A stretch of DNA of 64,000 nucleotides, from assembly GCF_000092065.1 (NCBI RefSeq), contig NC_009371.1, positions 302,174 through 366,173 on the forward strand. The letters are read 5' to 3'. Position numbers and translations under genes: made by a program. How positions within the stretch are numbered: the first letter of the stretch is position 1; each line of letters opens with the position of its first letter. Shown here piece by piece: positions 34,723 to 44,368 of the stretch. Origin of the DNA: Ostreococcus lucimarinus CCE9901 (Eukaryota > Chlorophyta > Mamiellophyceae > Mamiellales > Bathycoccaceae). The notes under the pieces are model-generated. The model saw only the letters and a program-made list of their open reading frames with translations. It had not been told where the DNA came from and did not search any database.

Positions 34723-36342
34723 ATGCGCGAGCGACGGCTGGGGACGAGCGATGGGACGACGACGCGCGAGGACTTTGGGGCGGATCGATTGCTGATCGAC
34801 GTGGCGAATTACGTCGTCGGGTACGAGATCAAGTCGAGGGACGCGGTGAAGACGGCGAGGCACGCGATAATGGATTTCGTCGCGTGCGCGCTGCGGGGAG
34901 GAAGCGATCCGGGGTGCGCGAAATTACTCGGACCGTGCGTGCCGGGAATCGAGTGCAAGCACGGAGCGCACGTGCCGGGGACGGAGTATTATCTCGATCC
35001 CGTGACGGCGACGTTTAACGCGACGACGTGCGCGCGGTGGTTGGATTACAACGATTCGTTTTACGGCGCGGAGTGGGCGCATCCGAGCGACACGATTGGG
35101 GCGATTTTGAGCGTCAGCGAGTACGTCAGTCGATTGAGGAACGATCGCGGGCTGAGCGTGCTGAGCATGCGAGACGTCATCGTGGCGACGATCAAGGCGT
35201 ACGAAATCGTCGGCGTGCTCGCGCTCGAGAACTCGTTCAATCAGATTGGCGTCGATCACGGACTGTTGACTCGCGTCGCCGTGGCCGCAGTGACGACGTC
35301 CATGCTCGGTGGTGGGCGATTAGAGGTGATGTACGCCACTTCGCAGGCTTTCATCGACGGCAGCGGTTTGCGATGCTTCCGACATTACCCGTGCGCGGGG
35401 ACGCGAAAGGGTTGGGCGGCGGGAGATAACGCCGCCCGAGGCGTCACTTTAGCGTTGATGACGATGAGAGGCGAAATAGGATATCTTGGTGCGCTGTCAG
35501 CGCCGGTTTGGGGATTCAACGACGTGTTTTACCGGCGTCAAGACATCGTGCTCAAGCGAGACTTTGGGGAATTCGTCATGGAAAACGTCGTCTTCAAGCC
35601 GTCGTTTCCGAGCGAGATTCACGCTCAAACCGCCATCGAGGCCGCGTTTCGATTGCATCCGCAAGTCGTCCACCGCGTGGACGAGGTTCACAGCGTCGCG
35701 GTTCACACCACACGTAGCGCTGTACGATGCATCGATAAGACCGGGCCGCTGAACGGGCCCGCGGATCGCGATCACTGCTTGCAGTACGCCGTCGCCGTCG
35801 CGCTCCTGTACGGGAATATGACATCAGATCATTACGAAGACTCCGTGGCGAGCGACCCGCGAGTGGATGAAATGAGACGCAAAATTCTCATCGCAGAAAA
35901 TCCACAATACAGCGCCGATTACGTTGATCCAGATCGCCGTTCTTGTTCGAATTCGATTCAAGTGCACTTTAAGGATCGCACGAGCACGAACAAGTTTGAG
36001 GTCGAGTACCCAGTTGGACATCGTCGCAGAAGAATGGAGGGGTTTCCAGCGTTAGAAAAGAAGTTCATATCGTCTTTACACACAAAGTTTCCACCGGAGC
36101 GTGCGGGATTCATCTTTGAACGAGTCACCGACGCGCAAATTTTCGACGCCTTGACACCGATGGACTTCATGGAATTGTTCAACGCCACGCCGCATCCCGT
36201 GCTCTTACCGCCGATGCGCGCGGCACCTGGAGTTTTTGATTACACTCCGATAGATAGTCGAGCGTCGACCCTAGTTCCTCGTCTCACGGATGGTACCGCA
36301 GAGACTCGAGCGGTGGGAGACGGCGCAGACGCGCGCGGTTAG
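34723..36342 (+). CDS. MmgE/PrpD family protein, 2-methylcitrate dehydratase-like
   Basis: 539 residues covering a full MmgE/PrpD domain: DRLLIDVANYVVGYEIKS, RHAIMDFVACALRGG, TTCARWLDYNDSFYGAEWAHPSDTIGAIL, the HPSD active-site block, SFNQIGVDHGL, and PSFPSEIHAQTAIEAAFRLH. The cap domain block GPADRDHCLQYAVAVALLYG is also present. PrpD dehydrates 2-methylcitrate in propionate breakdown (methylcitrate cycle). No organelle presequence is obvious. No prpC or prpB neighbour is present, so this pathway role is by family. The last 40 residues are low complexity. Confidence 0.9.
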   Translation: MRERRLGTSDGTTTREDFGADRLLIDVANYVVGYEIKSRDAVKTARHAIMDFVACALRGGSDPGCAKLLGPCVPGIECKHGAHVPGTEYYLDPVTATFNATTCARWLDYNDSFYGAEWAHPSDTIGAILSVSEYVSRLRNDRGLSVLSMRDVIVATIKAYEIVGVLALENSFNQIGVDHGLLTRVAVAAVTTSMLGGGRLEVMYATSQAFIDGSGLRCFRHYPCAGTRKGWAAGDNAARGVTLALMTMRGEIGYLGALSAPVWGFNDVFYRRQDIVLKRDFGEFVMENVVFKPSFPSEIHAQTAIEAAFRLHPQVVHRVDEVHSVAVHTTRSAVRCIDKTGPLNGPADRDHCLQYAVAVALLYGNMTSDHYEDSVASDPRVDEMRRKILIAENPQYSADYVDPDRRSCSNSIQVHFKDRTSTNKFEVEYPVGHRRRRMEGFPALEKKFISSLHTKFPPERAGFIFERVTDAQIFDALTPMDFMELFNATPHPVLLPPMRAAPGVFDYTPIDSRASTLVPRLTDGTAETRAVGDGADARG

Positions 36343-36434
36343 CAACGCTTCGGCGACACCCCTTGTTGTAATGGTAGCATGAAACACGAACGCGAGCCGT
36401 CAGCGATTGAGTTTGCGCCAAGCAATCGAAACGA

Positions 36435-36480
36435 CGCGATTTAGTGATGCGATTCAGTGATGCGATTCAGTGATGCGATG
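36435..36480 (+). repeat. 13-bp tandem repeats (GATGCGATTCAGT)
   Basis: Three to four copies of a 13-bp unit, GATGCGATTCAGT with minor variation, lie between the PrpD gene and the RbcS cluster. The rest of 36343-36615 has no gene; a short stem (CTCGCT...AGCGAG) occurs near 36543-36562. Confidence 0.8.
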
Positions 36481-36615
36481 GCTAAAAAACGATGAAGTAA
36501 TGATCACTTCCGTGACAAGTCAGATAACAACTCTGAAGCTCCTCGCTTTTTTCAGCGAGAGCGTAACTACCCTCCGCTAACGGCTAATAGTAATATCGTT
36601 CCTTAGGGTAAATAT

Positions 36616-37478
36616 TTACCCTTGGACTTGGCGCTGGTCAACGGCGCACGCAGCTTCGGACGCCGGGCGGTGAGCCAAGAACGCGGAGCATTGCACTTGC
36701 TTGATGTTGTCGAAGCCAGCGACGCGGACGTAGCATTCCGGGAAGCACTTGATGCAGGTGTTGATTTCCGCAATGACTTCATCCGGGTTTTGGCAGCCGT
36801 ACATGGGGAGCTTCCACATAACCCAGTAACGGTTGTCGTAGTAACCGGCGTTGATGGAGGTGTCCATGTTCGCCCAGCCGTGGCCGTCGGTGTACGCGTG
36901 CGCGGAGTCTTCGAACTCGATGCACGGGGTCCAGCCGTTGTTCAACAAGTATTGCACTTGCTTGGAGATTTCGGCGTCGGAGAGCGGCGGCAAGAAGGAG
37001 AAGGTCTCGAACATCCTGCGTGACGACGTAAAAACGAAGCGAAATCGGTCAGTACAGCGCTCGCGCGCGTCGTTCGGACCCTCGTCGGTGACCGAGTTAA
37101 AACCCTAAAACCCAATAACCCAGCGCGCGTTCCTGACCGCACGATCGCCGCCGAACGAGCCCTCGCGCGCACCCCCCACGCCGACCCCTCGCACCGCGAT
37201 CGCGGGCGTTAAAACGTCGAAGAAGAACTTTCTTCAACGAAATATCGCCCTCGCGGCGTCGTCGAGGCGCGCGCGCGCGCGCAGAGGTCGCGCAACGTTC
37301 GCGCGATGCGGCGCTATCCTCTCGCGAAAGATACGCGAAGGTTCGATCGATCGCGCGCGTTCACGTACTTGTTGCCGTGCGGGCGCCAGATCATCATGGA
37401 CTTGGCGTTGGCGACCTTGCCGGTGGTGACGGCGACGGTCTTCGCGACTTGCGCGGAAGCTTGGGTGATGGCGGACAT
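36616..37478 (-). CDS. RbcS: RuBisCO small subunit, copy 1 (two exons)
   Basis: Exon 1 is 37478-37369, exon 2 is 37015-36616, giving 169 residues. Exon 1 encodes a short plastid transit peptide (MSAITQASAQVAKTVAVTTG) and the mature start MMIWRPHGN. The intron (353 nt) splits Lys (AA|G), with a GTACGT donor, a TACTGAC branch site and a CACGCAG acceptor. Exon 2 gives MFETFSFLPPLSDAEISKQ, YYDNRYWVMWKLPMYGC and FDNIKQVQCSAFLAHRP, as in green-algal RbcS. It differs from copies 2 and 3 by one residue (CFPECY rather than CFPDCY). The stop codon lies inside the palindrome GGGTAAATATTTACCC. It is transcribed divergently from copy 2. Confidence 0.95.
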
Positions 37479-37741
37479 GATTGCGTGCGTGTGGATTAGT
37501 GCGGCGCGCGCGCCGCGCGCGCGCGTCGGGGCGGCGCGAGGTGCCGAATGTCCGAATCACGATCGCCCGCCCCTTAAAACGTATTCCAATCGTCTCTACA
37601 ACTATATGATTTCGATTTTGACGGGATAATCTCGACGAGATAAATTCGAGCGCGCGTTTTCGCGCGAATCGTGTGGATTTGCTGACTCGGTGCCGATCAC
37701 GCGAGGGCGTCGGCACTTTCCAGCACGCTTATCTCGAAATC

Positions 37742-38633
37742 ATGTCCGCCATCACCCAAGCCTCCGCGCAAGTCGCGAAGACCGTCGCCGTCACCACCGG
37801 CAAGGTCGCCAACGCCAAGTCCATGATGATCTGGCGCCCGCACGGCAACAAGTACGTGAACGCGCGCGCGCGACGGGACGCGAACGTAATCCGAAAAAGC
37901 GACGCGCGCGGATTGCTCGGCCGGTCGTGAAGAAGGGGTCTTCGAGGGGCGCGCGAGGGCGTCGTGACGCGCGCGATGAATGAAAAAGATGCCTGAAGTT
38001 TTTATGCATCGGATCGTCAGCGCGCGGTGGGCGTCGCGCGTCGACGCGAGCGTCGGCACGGGGTTCGAGTGAGCCCCCCCAGGGGGGAGGCCTCCGAGAT
38101 CCATCGTAACCGCCTTCGGAGATTTCTTCTTTAATTTTCCTCGCGACGCGTGGTTGCGCGTTGAAATCGACGGAAAACGATGCACAGAATAATTACTGAC
38201 CCGATTTCGCTTCGTTTTTACGTCGTCACGCAGGATGTTCGAGACCTTCTCCTTCTTGCCGCCGCTCTCCGACGCTGAAATCTCCAAGCAAGTGCAATAC
38301 TTGTTGAACAACGGCTGGACCCCGTGCATCGAGTTCGAAGACTCCGCGCACGCGTACACCGACGGCCACGGCTGGGCGAACATGGACACCTCCATCAACG
38401 CCGGTTACTACGACAACCGTTACTGGGTTATGTGGAAGCTCCCCATGTACGGCTGCCAAAACCCGGATGAAGTCATTGCGGAAATCAACACCTGCATCAA
38501 GTGCTTCCCGGATTGCTACGTCCGCGTCGCTGGCTTCGACAACATCAAGCAAGTGCAATGCTCCGCGTTCTTGGCTCACCGCCCGGCGTCCGAAGCTGCG
38601 TGCGCCGTTGACCAGCGCCAAGTCCAAGGGTAA
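37742..38633 (+). CDS. RbcS: RuBisCO small subunit, copy 2 (two exons)
   Basis: Exon 1 is 37742-37851, exon 2 is 38234-38633. The spliced length and product match copy 3 exactly and differ from copy 1 at one residue. The 382-nt intron is unrelated to those of the other copies except for the last 40 nt, which carry the TACTGAC branch site and TTTTTACGTCGTCACGCAG acceptor. The intron contains a C7/G6 inverted run (38075-38088). After the stop, AAACGTCTCGACGTTT forms a perfect stem shared with copy 3. A 263-bp divergent promoter separates it from copy 1. Confidence 0.95.
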
Positions 38634-39244
38634 ACGTCTCGACGTTTCCTGCGAACGCCCGCGCGCGTCTGTAGACGCGCGCTGCCGCGGACTCACGCTC
38701 GTGTAGAGATGTAGTCCTATTGAATTACATACGAAGACTTCACGTCACTTCACGCGTTAACGCTTCGCCCTCGCCCTCGCGCGTCGCGCATCTCCGGACG
38801 CTCTCTCTCCCTCTCGCGCGGACCGACCGCCGCGCAGCACACCCGGTCGTAACCGTTCCATTTGACCGTTCCAATCCCTTCTCGAACGCGCGCGAAGATT
38901 TTCCGAGATCGAGGACTCGCCGCGGTTCGCGACTCAAGAAATCTAGATCACGCCGTGAGATCTTCGCCCGCCGTCGTTTCCGCCACACGTTTCCGCGCCG
39001 CCGGGCGAAAATGAGGCTTTAGGGTTTACGCGCGTCGTATGGGCAAACAGTTCGCGAGCACTCTGCGTAGGCCCCCTGAAGGGGGCTTTTTCCTCTATTT
39101 TCTTACATACAGCTTACATAATTTATAATACAGAGAAGATCCCATATAAAGTACATCACGAATACGAATACGAACGCCCTCACAACCCCCTGACGCGCGC
39201 GCCGCCGCGGCCGAGCGACATAATCGCACGCGTATCTCGAGATC
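38634..39244. other. RbcS copy 2/3 spacer with hairpin and telomere-like motif
   Basis: There is no gene in this 611-bp spacer. It holds TTTAGGGTTTA (39019-39029), one and a half telomeric units, and a strong hairpin GCCCCCT-GAA-GGGGGC followed by TTTTT (39071-39091). The hairpin lies about 155 bp before the copy 3 start. The last 15 bp before the ATG (TATCTCGAGATC) resemble those of copy 2. Confidence 0.6.
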
Positions 39245-40364
39245 ATGTCTGCCATCACCCAAGCCTCCGCGCAAGTCGCGAAGACCGTCGCCGTCACCAC
39301 CGGCAAGGTCGCCAACGCCAAGTCCATGATGATCTGGCGCCCGCACGGCAACAAGTACGTATAGTTTACGACGTGTTTCGACGCGATCGCGCGCCGCGTC
39401 CGATCGCGCCGCATCCGACGCCCCGAGGGACGATCGTCGTCGTGTTCGCGCGCGTCCGCGCGCGCGTCGCCGACGCGATCGCGGTCGATCTCTTCGATGA
39501 TTTTCATCGCATCGATCGCGACGCGCGAAAGCGGCGCGCGCGCAACGTGGACGCGTGCGAACCGTCGATCACGGCGCGGTCGCGGGGTGATCGGATAAGC
39601 GCGAAAACCCAAACGCGAAAACCCAAACGGGAACCCGAGCGGGAATTTTCGGGTGTTTGCGTCGAACGGCGCGGCGTTCGACGATTTAGCGTGCGCGATG
39701 ATTTGTGCATCGTCGAGTCGGGCGTCGAGACGTCGAGACGTCGTCGCCGCGCGCGCGGCGGGGTCGGTCGGCGCGCGGATCATCCGTAGATTATCATCGA
39801 CCGGACGATCGGCCGTCGACCGACCTTTGAATGCTCGGCGCGGGAGGGTGTTTCGTACTCGGGTCGGACGCGGTCCACGAGCGACGTCACGGTTGGGCGA
39901 GCGTAGAAGACTCGCGCGAGCGCTGTACTGACCGATTTCGCTTCGTTTTTACGTCGTCACGCAGGATGTTCGAGACCTTCTCCTTCTTGCCGCCGCTCTC
40001 CGACGCCGAAATCTCCAAGCAAGTGCAATACTTGTTGAACAACGGCTGGACCCCGTGCATCGAGTTCGAAGACTCCGCGCACGCGTACACCGACGGCCAC
40101 GGCTGGGCGAACATGGACACCTCCATCAACGCCGGTTACTACGACAACCGTTACTGGGTTATGTGGAAGCTCCCCATGTACGGCTGCCAAAACCCGGATG
40201 AAGTCATTGCGGAAATCAACACCTGCATCAAGTGCTTCCCGGATTGCTACGTCCGCGTCGCTGGCTTCGACAACATCAAGCAAGTGCAATGCTCCGCGTT
40301 CTTGGCTCACCGCCCGGCGTCCGAAGCTGCGTGCGCCGTTGACCAGCGCCAAGTCCAAGGGTAA
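39245..40364 (+). CDS. RbcS: RuBisCO small subunit, copy 3 (two exons)
   Basis: Exon 1 is 39245-39354, exon 2 is 39965-40364, 169 residues. The intron is long (610 nt) and CG-rich, with donor GTACGT and the same 38-nt branch/acceptor end as copies 1 and 2. The 20 nt before the branch site (CGCGAGCGCTGTACTGACC) match copy 1. The 3' flank (to 40395) matches copy 2. The mosaic of shared flanks suggests gene conversion or unequal exchange within the cluster. Confidence 0.95.
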
Positions 40365-40522
40365 ACGTCTCGACGTTTCCTGCGAACGCCCGCGCAAGTC
40401 GACTCAACTCAGTATTATGAAGATTTTTTCCATTTGATTTACGTAGGAAATTGCTTTGTCTGTCATAATGAGATGCATACTTACATATTAAAATGTCCCC
40501 GAATTTCTCGACGCGACTCGGA

Positions 40523-41698
40523 TCAGCGAAGCTCGCCGAGCGCCGCACGCGAGAAGACTGCCCGTGTGCTCTCGTCGCCCGCGCATACCTCTGACGAACT
40601 CGAGTCGTCGGAATTTTTGCTGAAGTCTAATGGTAATGTCAGTTCTAAGTGTCTCTTCGCGCCTGAGTATTTGAATTTGAAATCAAACGTGCGTCGAGAA
40701 CGTTCACGAAGCTCGCGCTTGCCCACGACGGCGGCGCTCGGCGGCGTCCCGGTGGTTACGACCCAACTCCGCGCTCGCTCGACGTCTCGGAGCTGCATCG
40801 TCGCCAACTCGTCCTGGCTTAAAGGCTGAGCTGTGATGGGTTTATGATTCAACCAAACGTTCACGAGGAACGTCACGCGCTTAGACGACTGCGGCGTACC
40901 GCGCGCGAACTCACTCGGGGCGCCGTGCAAGAACCGTCCGTCAAATGTGATTTGCTTCCCCCACTTTGGCCACGAAACGACGCACTCGGTGATATCACCG
41001 CACACCCCGACGTCGCCGTTTTCGTAATCACAATTCACCTTCGTCGGACGGTTCACGACCACCGTCGGCGTCCCTCCGTCGCAAAAGTACGTCACCGTGC
41101 CGAGTTGCGGATGCGCGTTGACGCCCGCGCCCTCGAGGGCGTAGTCTTTGTCCCAGTGCCACCCGATCTCATCACCCTCATCGATGACTTGCGTCCACCA
41201 CTCGGCGCCCGATTTCGAGGGATCATACCTCGCTCTCTCGTCTTCGTCGCGCGCGCCGGCGTCTCGTTCCGCGCGCGCCGCGGCTTCGCGCGTCGCCCTT
41301 CGAAACGTCTCTCGCGCTAAATACTCGAGCGCGCACCTCGGTTCGCTCTCGGCGTTCACCCAAAACGTCCTCCCACTCGACGTCCCGCTCGTCCTTCTCT
41401 TCCCTCTCGCATTTTTCGCCGTGTGCGCCGCCTCGCAATCCTTCGTCAACCGCCTCGCGTCGTCGTCGTCGAGCGCGTCTCGCCCCGCGAACGTCGTCGC
41501 GCTCGTCGTCTCGTACGTCAGGTATCGGTTCACTTCGCACGCGATTCGTCCGAGTTCATCCACCGCGAGTTCGAGCTCGGACGTCGCGCTCGCGTCGTCG
41601 TCGCTCTCGTCGCTCTCGTCGCTCTCGCTCTCGCTCTCGCTCTCGCTCGTCGTCGCCTCGCGCGCGTCGTTCGCGCGCCTCGTCCGTCGCGTCGTCAT
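40523..41698 (-). CDS. 2-oxoglutarate/Fe(II) oxygenase-like protein
   Basis: 391 residues from the first ATG (MTTRRTRRANDAREATTSES). An acidic Ser/Glu/Asp-rich N-terminus precedes a double-stranded beta-helix: EIGWHWDKDYAL supplies the HxD pair, HPQLGTVTYFCDGGTPTVVV the central strands, FDGRFLHGAPSEF the distal His, and SSKRVTFLVNVWLNHKP the Arg for 2-oxoglutarate. This matches uncharacterised algal and plant 2OG oxygenases; the substrate is unknown. The C-terminal tail is Ser/Asp-rich. The promoter faces the phosphate transporter gene. Confidence 0.78.
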   Translation of the reverse strand: MTTRRTRRANDAREATTSESESESESDESDESDDDASATSELELAVDELGRIACEVNRYLTYETTSATTFAGRDALDDDDARRLTKDCEAAHTAKNARGKRRTSGTSSGRTFWVNAESEPRCALEYLARETFRRATREAAARAERDAGARDEDERARYDPSKSGAEWWTQVIDEGDEIGWHWDKDYALEGAGVNAHPQLGTVTYFCDGGTPTVVVNRPTKVNCDYENGDVGVCGDITECVVSWPKWGKQITFDGRFLHGAPSEFARGTPQSSKRVTFLVNVWLNHKPITAQPLSQDELATMQLRDVERARSWVVTTGTPPSAAVVGKRELRERSRRTFDFKFKYSGAKRHLELTLPLDFSKNSDDSSSSEVCAGDESTRAVFSRAALGELR

Positions 41699-41820
41699 CC
41701 GCGCCTCGTCGTCGCGTCGTCGACGTCGCGCGTTCGCCGCCCCGCGTCGCGCGCGCCGGTCGCCCGACGCGCGACGGGCGTCGCGCGTTCGCCGCGTCGA
41801 CGGCCGCCGGGCTCGAGCGC

Positions 41821-41888
41821 GCAAGCGGACCCGAATACCACTAAAGCGTAGCGCTGTATACTCATACCCGAATGTCCGAACATCCGCG
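41821..41888 (+). repeat. 68-bp direct repeat, copy A
   Basis: Matches 44206-44273 at 62 of 68 positions; all six differences are transitions, with C/G in this copy and T/A in the other. It starts GCAAGCGGACCC and ends with CCGAATGTCCGAACATCCGCG-type sequence. It lies in the promoter between the 2OG oxygenase and phosphate transporter genes. Confidence 0.9.
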
Positions 41889-42034
41889 TGAAAGTGCTAC
41901 ACTTTGTCAGGAAAATGTCGATTCACAGTCGATTCACAGTTGATGAACATTGCAACAAGTTGCAAAAATCGAGTTCGATTGGAACCAATCGCGTCTTCTT
42001 TCGAGGTTCACGAACCGTGAATTCGTTCCGCGAG

Positions 42035-42082
42035 GAATATTCTCGGAATCTCGCCTTTTCAAATTCCCGCGTGGGAATATGC
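42035..42082 (+). promoter_or_regulatory. two P1BS-like sites (GNATATNC) before the phosphate transporter
   Basis: GAATATTC at 42035-42042 and GAATATGC at 42075-42082 both fit GNATATNC, the binding site of the plant PHR1 and algal PSR1 phosphate-starvation MYB factors. They lie 95 and 55 bp before the start codon of a phosphate transporter. The match is seen; regulation is inferred. Confidence 0.6.
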
Positions 42083-42129
42083 GCAGTCGCCGCAAGAACA
42101 CGTCGCGCGCCGTCTCGTCACGCACAACG

Positions 42130-43879
42130 ATGAGCTCTTCGGATGCGCTCGCTCAAGCGTCCCGCCACCTTTTGGCCGGCGCTACTGAAACCAAGAGATT
42201 CGAATGGATCGTCGTTTGCGGCGGTTTCCTCGCCTTCTTCGCCGCCTTTGGCATCGGTACGCACACGATGCGCGCACTTTTTACCTTTCGCGTTCATAGG
42301 CTTTAATGACACGGCTTGGTCGCACACGTGCGATTGGAGTGTATTAGAAGCATCACTGACGTCGTGCGATCAATCGTATTTACCTACAGGTGCCAACGAC
42401 GTCGCGAATGCGTTCGCCACCTCTGTCGGGTCCGGCGCGTTGACCATTAAAAACGCTGTAGTCCTCGCCGCGATCTTTGAATTCTGTGGTGCCATGTTCA
42501 TGGGCGGTCACGTCGTCAACACAATTCGCAAGGGCATTGCTAACCAGAAATGCTTCGCCGGTACCGGTGGTGCCAACGATCCCGGCCTCTTGATGTACGG
42601 CTGCCTATGCGTCATTTTTGCCGTCGCCATCTGGCTCGTCGTCGCATCTGCCTTCGAAATGGCCGTCTCCACGACGCACTCGTGCGTTGGTGGTATGATT
42701 GGAATGACTTTGGTCGCGCGTGGTAGCGAGTGTGTCATTTGGACCAAGAAAGCGGACGAATTCCCGTACGTCAAAGGCGTCGTCGCCGTCATCATCTCCT
42801 GGCTCTTGTCCCCGGTCATCTCTGGCGCCTTTGCGTTCGTCTTCTTCGTGACCCTGCGTACTCTCGTCATGCGTTCCGAACATTCTTATTCTCGTACTGC
42901 CGTCGCGTTCCCAGTGTTGCTTGCGTGCACTCTCATCATCAACATCTTCTTCATCGTGTACAAGGGCGCCAAGTTCCTTGAGCTCGACGACACACCGGTC
43001 GGTACGGCGTGCGCCATCGCGTTCGGCATCGGCGGAGGATGTGGCATTGTTGCGTACTTCTTCGTTACCCCTTACATCCTCAAGACGACCGATGAGCTCT
43101 TCGAGAAGCAACAGCTCGAAAAGGCGGAGCGTGGTTCGGGCAAGAAGGCCGAAGAGAAGGTCGTCCGTCAACCGCGCGAGTATCCTGTCGGGGTCTTTGG
43201 CGCGCCGCGTCGCATGTGGTACGCTCTGCAAGATCATCTTGAATCTTCACTCACCCACAAGGCTGAAGACATTCTTGACGAAGACATGGCTGTATTGGCG
43301 ATCCACGAAAACGCCGAAAAGTTTGACGAAAAGACTGAACTTTGCATGCGATACTTGCAAATCCTCACCGCGTGCTGCGACTCGTTCGCGCACGGCGCCA
43401 ACGATGTGGCCAACTCTATCGGTCCCTTCGCCTCTATGGTAGTCGTCTTCAAGAGCGGTAAAGTTTCGAAGGAAGCTGAAATGGGCGACGATTCATATTG
43501 GATTCTCGGTCTTGGCGCTGCCGGCATCGTCTGTGGCCTCGCCTTGTACGGCTACAAGATTCTTCACGCTCTCGGTACCAAGATTGCCAAGCTCACCCCG
43601 AGTCGCGGTATCTGCATCGAGCTTGGTGCGGCTTGCGTCATCATCATGGGATCCCGTCTCGGCTGGCCGCTGTCTACCACTCACTGCCAAGTTGGTGCCA
43701 CCGTCGGCGTCGCCCTACTCGAAGGCCGCAAGGGCATCAACTGGTTCATCATCGGTAAAACTGTGTTCGGCTGGATCATCACCCTCGTCATCGTCGGCTT
43801 CTCCACGGCGGCGTTCTTCGCACAAGGTGCCTACGCTCCGATGAAGAGCTACCCGTGCTACATCACAGGTAGTTGCTAA
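42130..43879 (+). CDS. PHO4-family phosphate transporter (two exons)
   Basis: Exon 1 is 42130-42256, exon 2 is 42390-43879; 538 residues. The 133-nt intron (GTACGC donor, ACTGACG branch, CTACAG acceptor) falls inside the first family signature, joining FGIG to ANDVANAFATSVGSG. The second signature HGANDVANSIGPFAS is in the C-terminal half. About ten to twelve membrane helices flank a hydrophilic central loop (EKAERGSGKKAEEKVVRQPR). PHO4/PiT proteins co-transport phosphate with Na+ or H+. Prasinoviruses carry host-derived homologues, so exchange with viruses is a known theme. Codon use is less CG-rich than in its neighbours, as in RbcS, suggesting high expression. Confidence 0.92.
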
Positions 43880-43907
43880 ATGGGCCCTCCTAGCTTACCC
43901 CCTCCCT

Positions 43908-44219
43908 AGGTTACCCCCGACGGAGTTATTCTTTGAATACTCTCGGTGTTTTTCCCGCTATTGATAGCGATGAGATTCTCGACAAATTCGCGTTCAGTGG
44001 GGTCTGAAAATTTGCCGTCGCCCACGAGAGCGTCGAATTGCTCCGCCAACGTCCGTCGAATTGCTCCGCCAACGTCAGCGATGGCGCGCCTGTGCGAGAG
44101 AATTCAGACTCAACAATACTTCGCGCGCGCGCTGTTTTGGTTCCAACCGGAGCCGCACGGATCAATTGCACACCGCGTAATCGCCCTGAGTGGTATCGAT
44201 ACCACGCAAGCGGACCCAA
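43908..44219 (-). pseudogene. gene relic broken by a 23-bp tandem duplication
   Basis: The minus strand encodes plausible protein in two frames. The first carries SRTGAPSLTLAEQFD. The second starts again with LAEQFDALVGDGKF and runs through DPTEREFVENLIAINSGKN to a TAG at 43908-43910. The frame change coincides with a 23-bp tandem duplication of GTCGAATTGCTCCGCCAACG-type sequence (about 44030-44075). This looks like the 3' end of a small gene disabled by slippage. The family is not recognised. Apart from this, 43880-44368 contains only the 68-bp repeat and a GTGGTATCGATACCAC palindrome (44190-44205). Confidence 0.5.
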
Positions 44220-44273
44220 ATACCACTAAAGCATAGTACTATATACTCATATCCGAATGTCCGAACATCCGCG
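44206..44273 (+). repeat. 68-bp direct repeat, copy B
   Basis: The second copy of the repeat at 41821-41888, 2385 bp away. It begins one base after the perfect 16-bp palindrome GTGGTATCGATACCAC and ends about 95 bp before the start of the FMN split-barrel gene. Confidence 0.9.
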
Positions 44274-44368
44274 CGATTCCCGCCGCGATTCGCCGCGATT
44301 CGCCGCGACTCCGCGACGCGCGCGACGACGGACGGCGAACGACGCCTCGAGACGACGGCGCGCGCGCG

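Noticed and set aside
43926-44219. 97-residue leftward open frame taken as an intact gene
   Set aside because: The frame changes at a 23-bp tandem duplication and the plausible protein continues in another frame, so it is treated as a relic.
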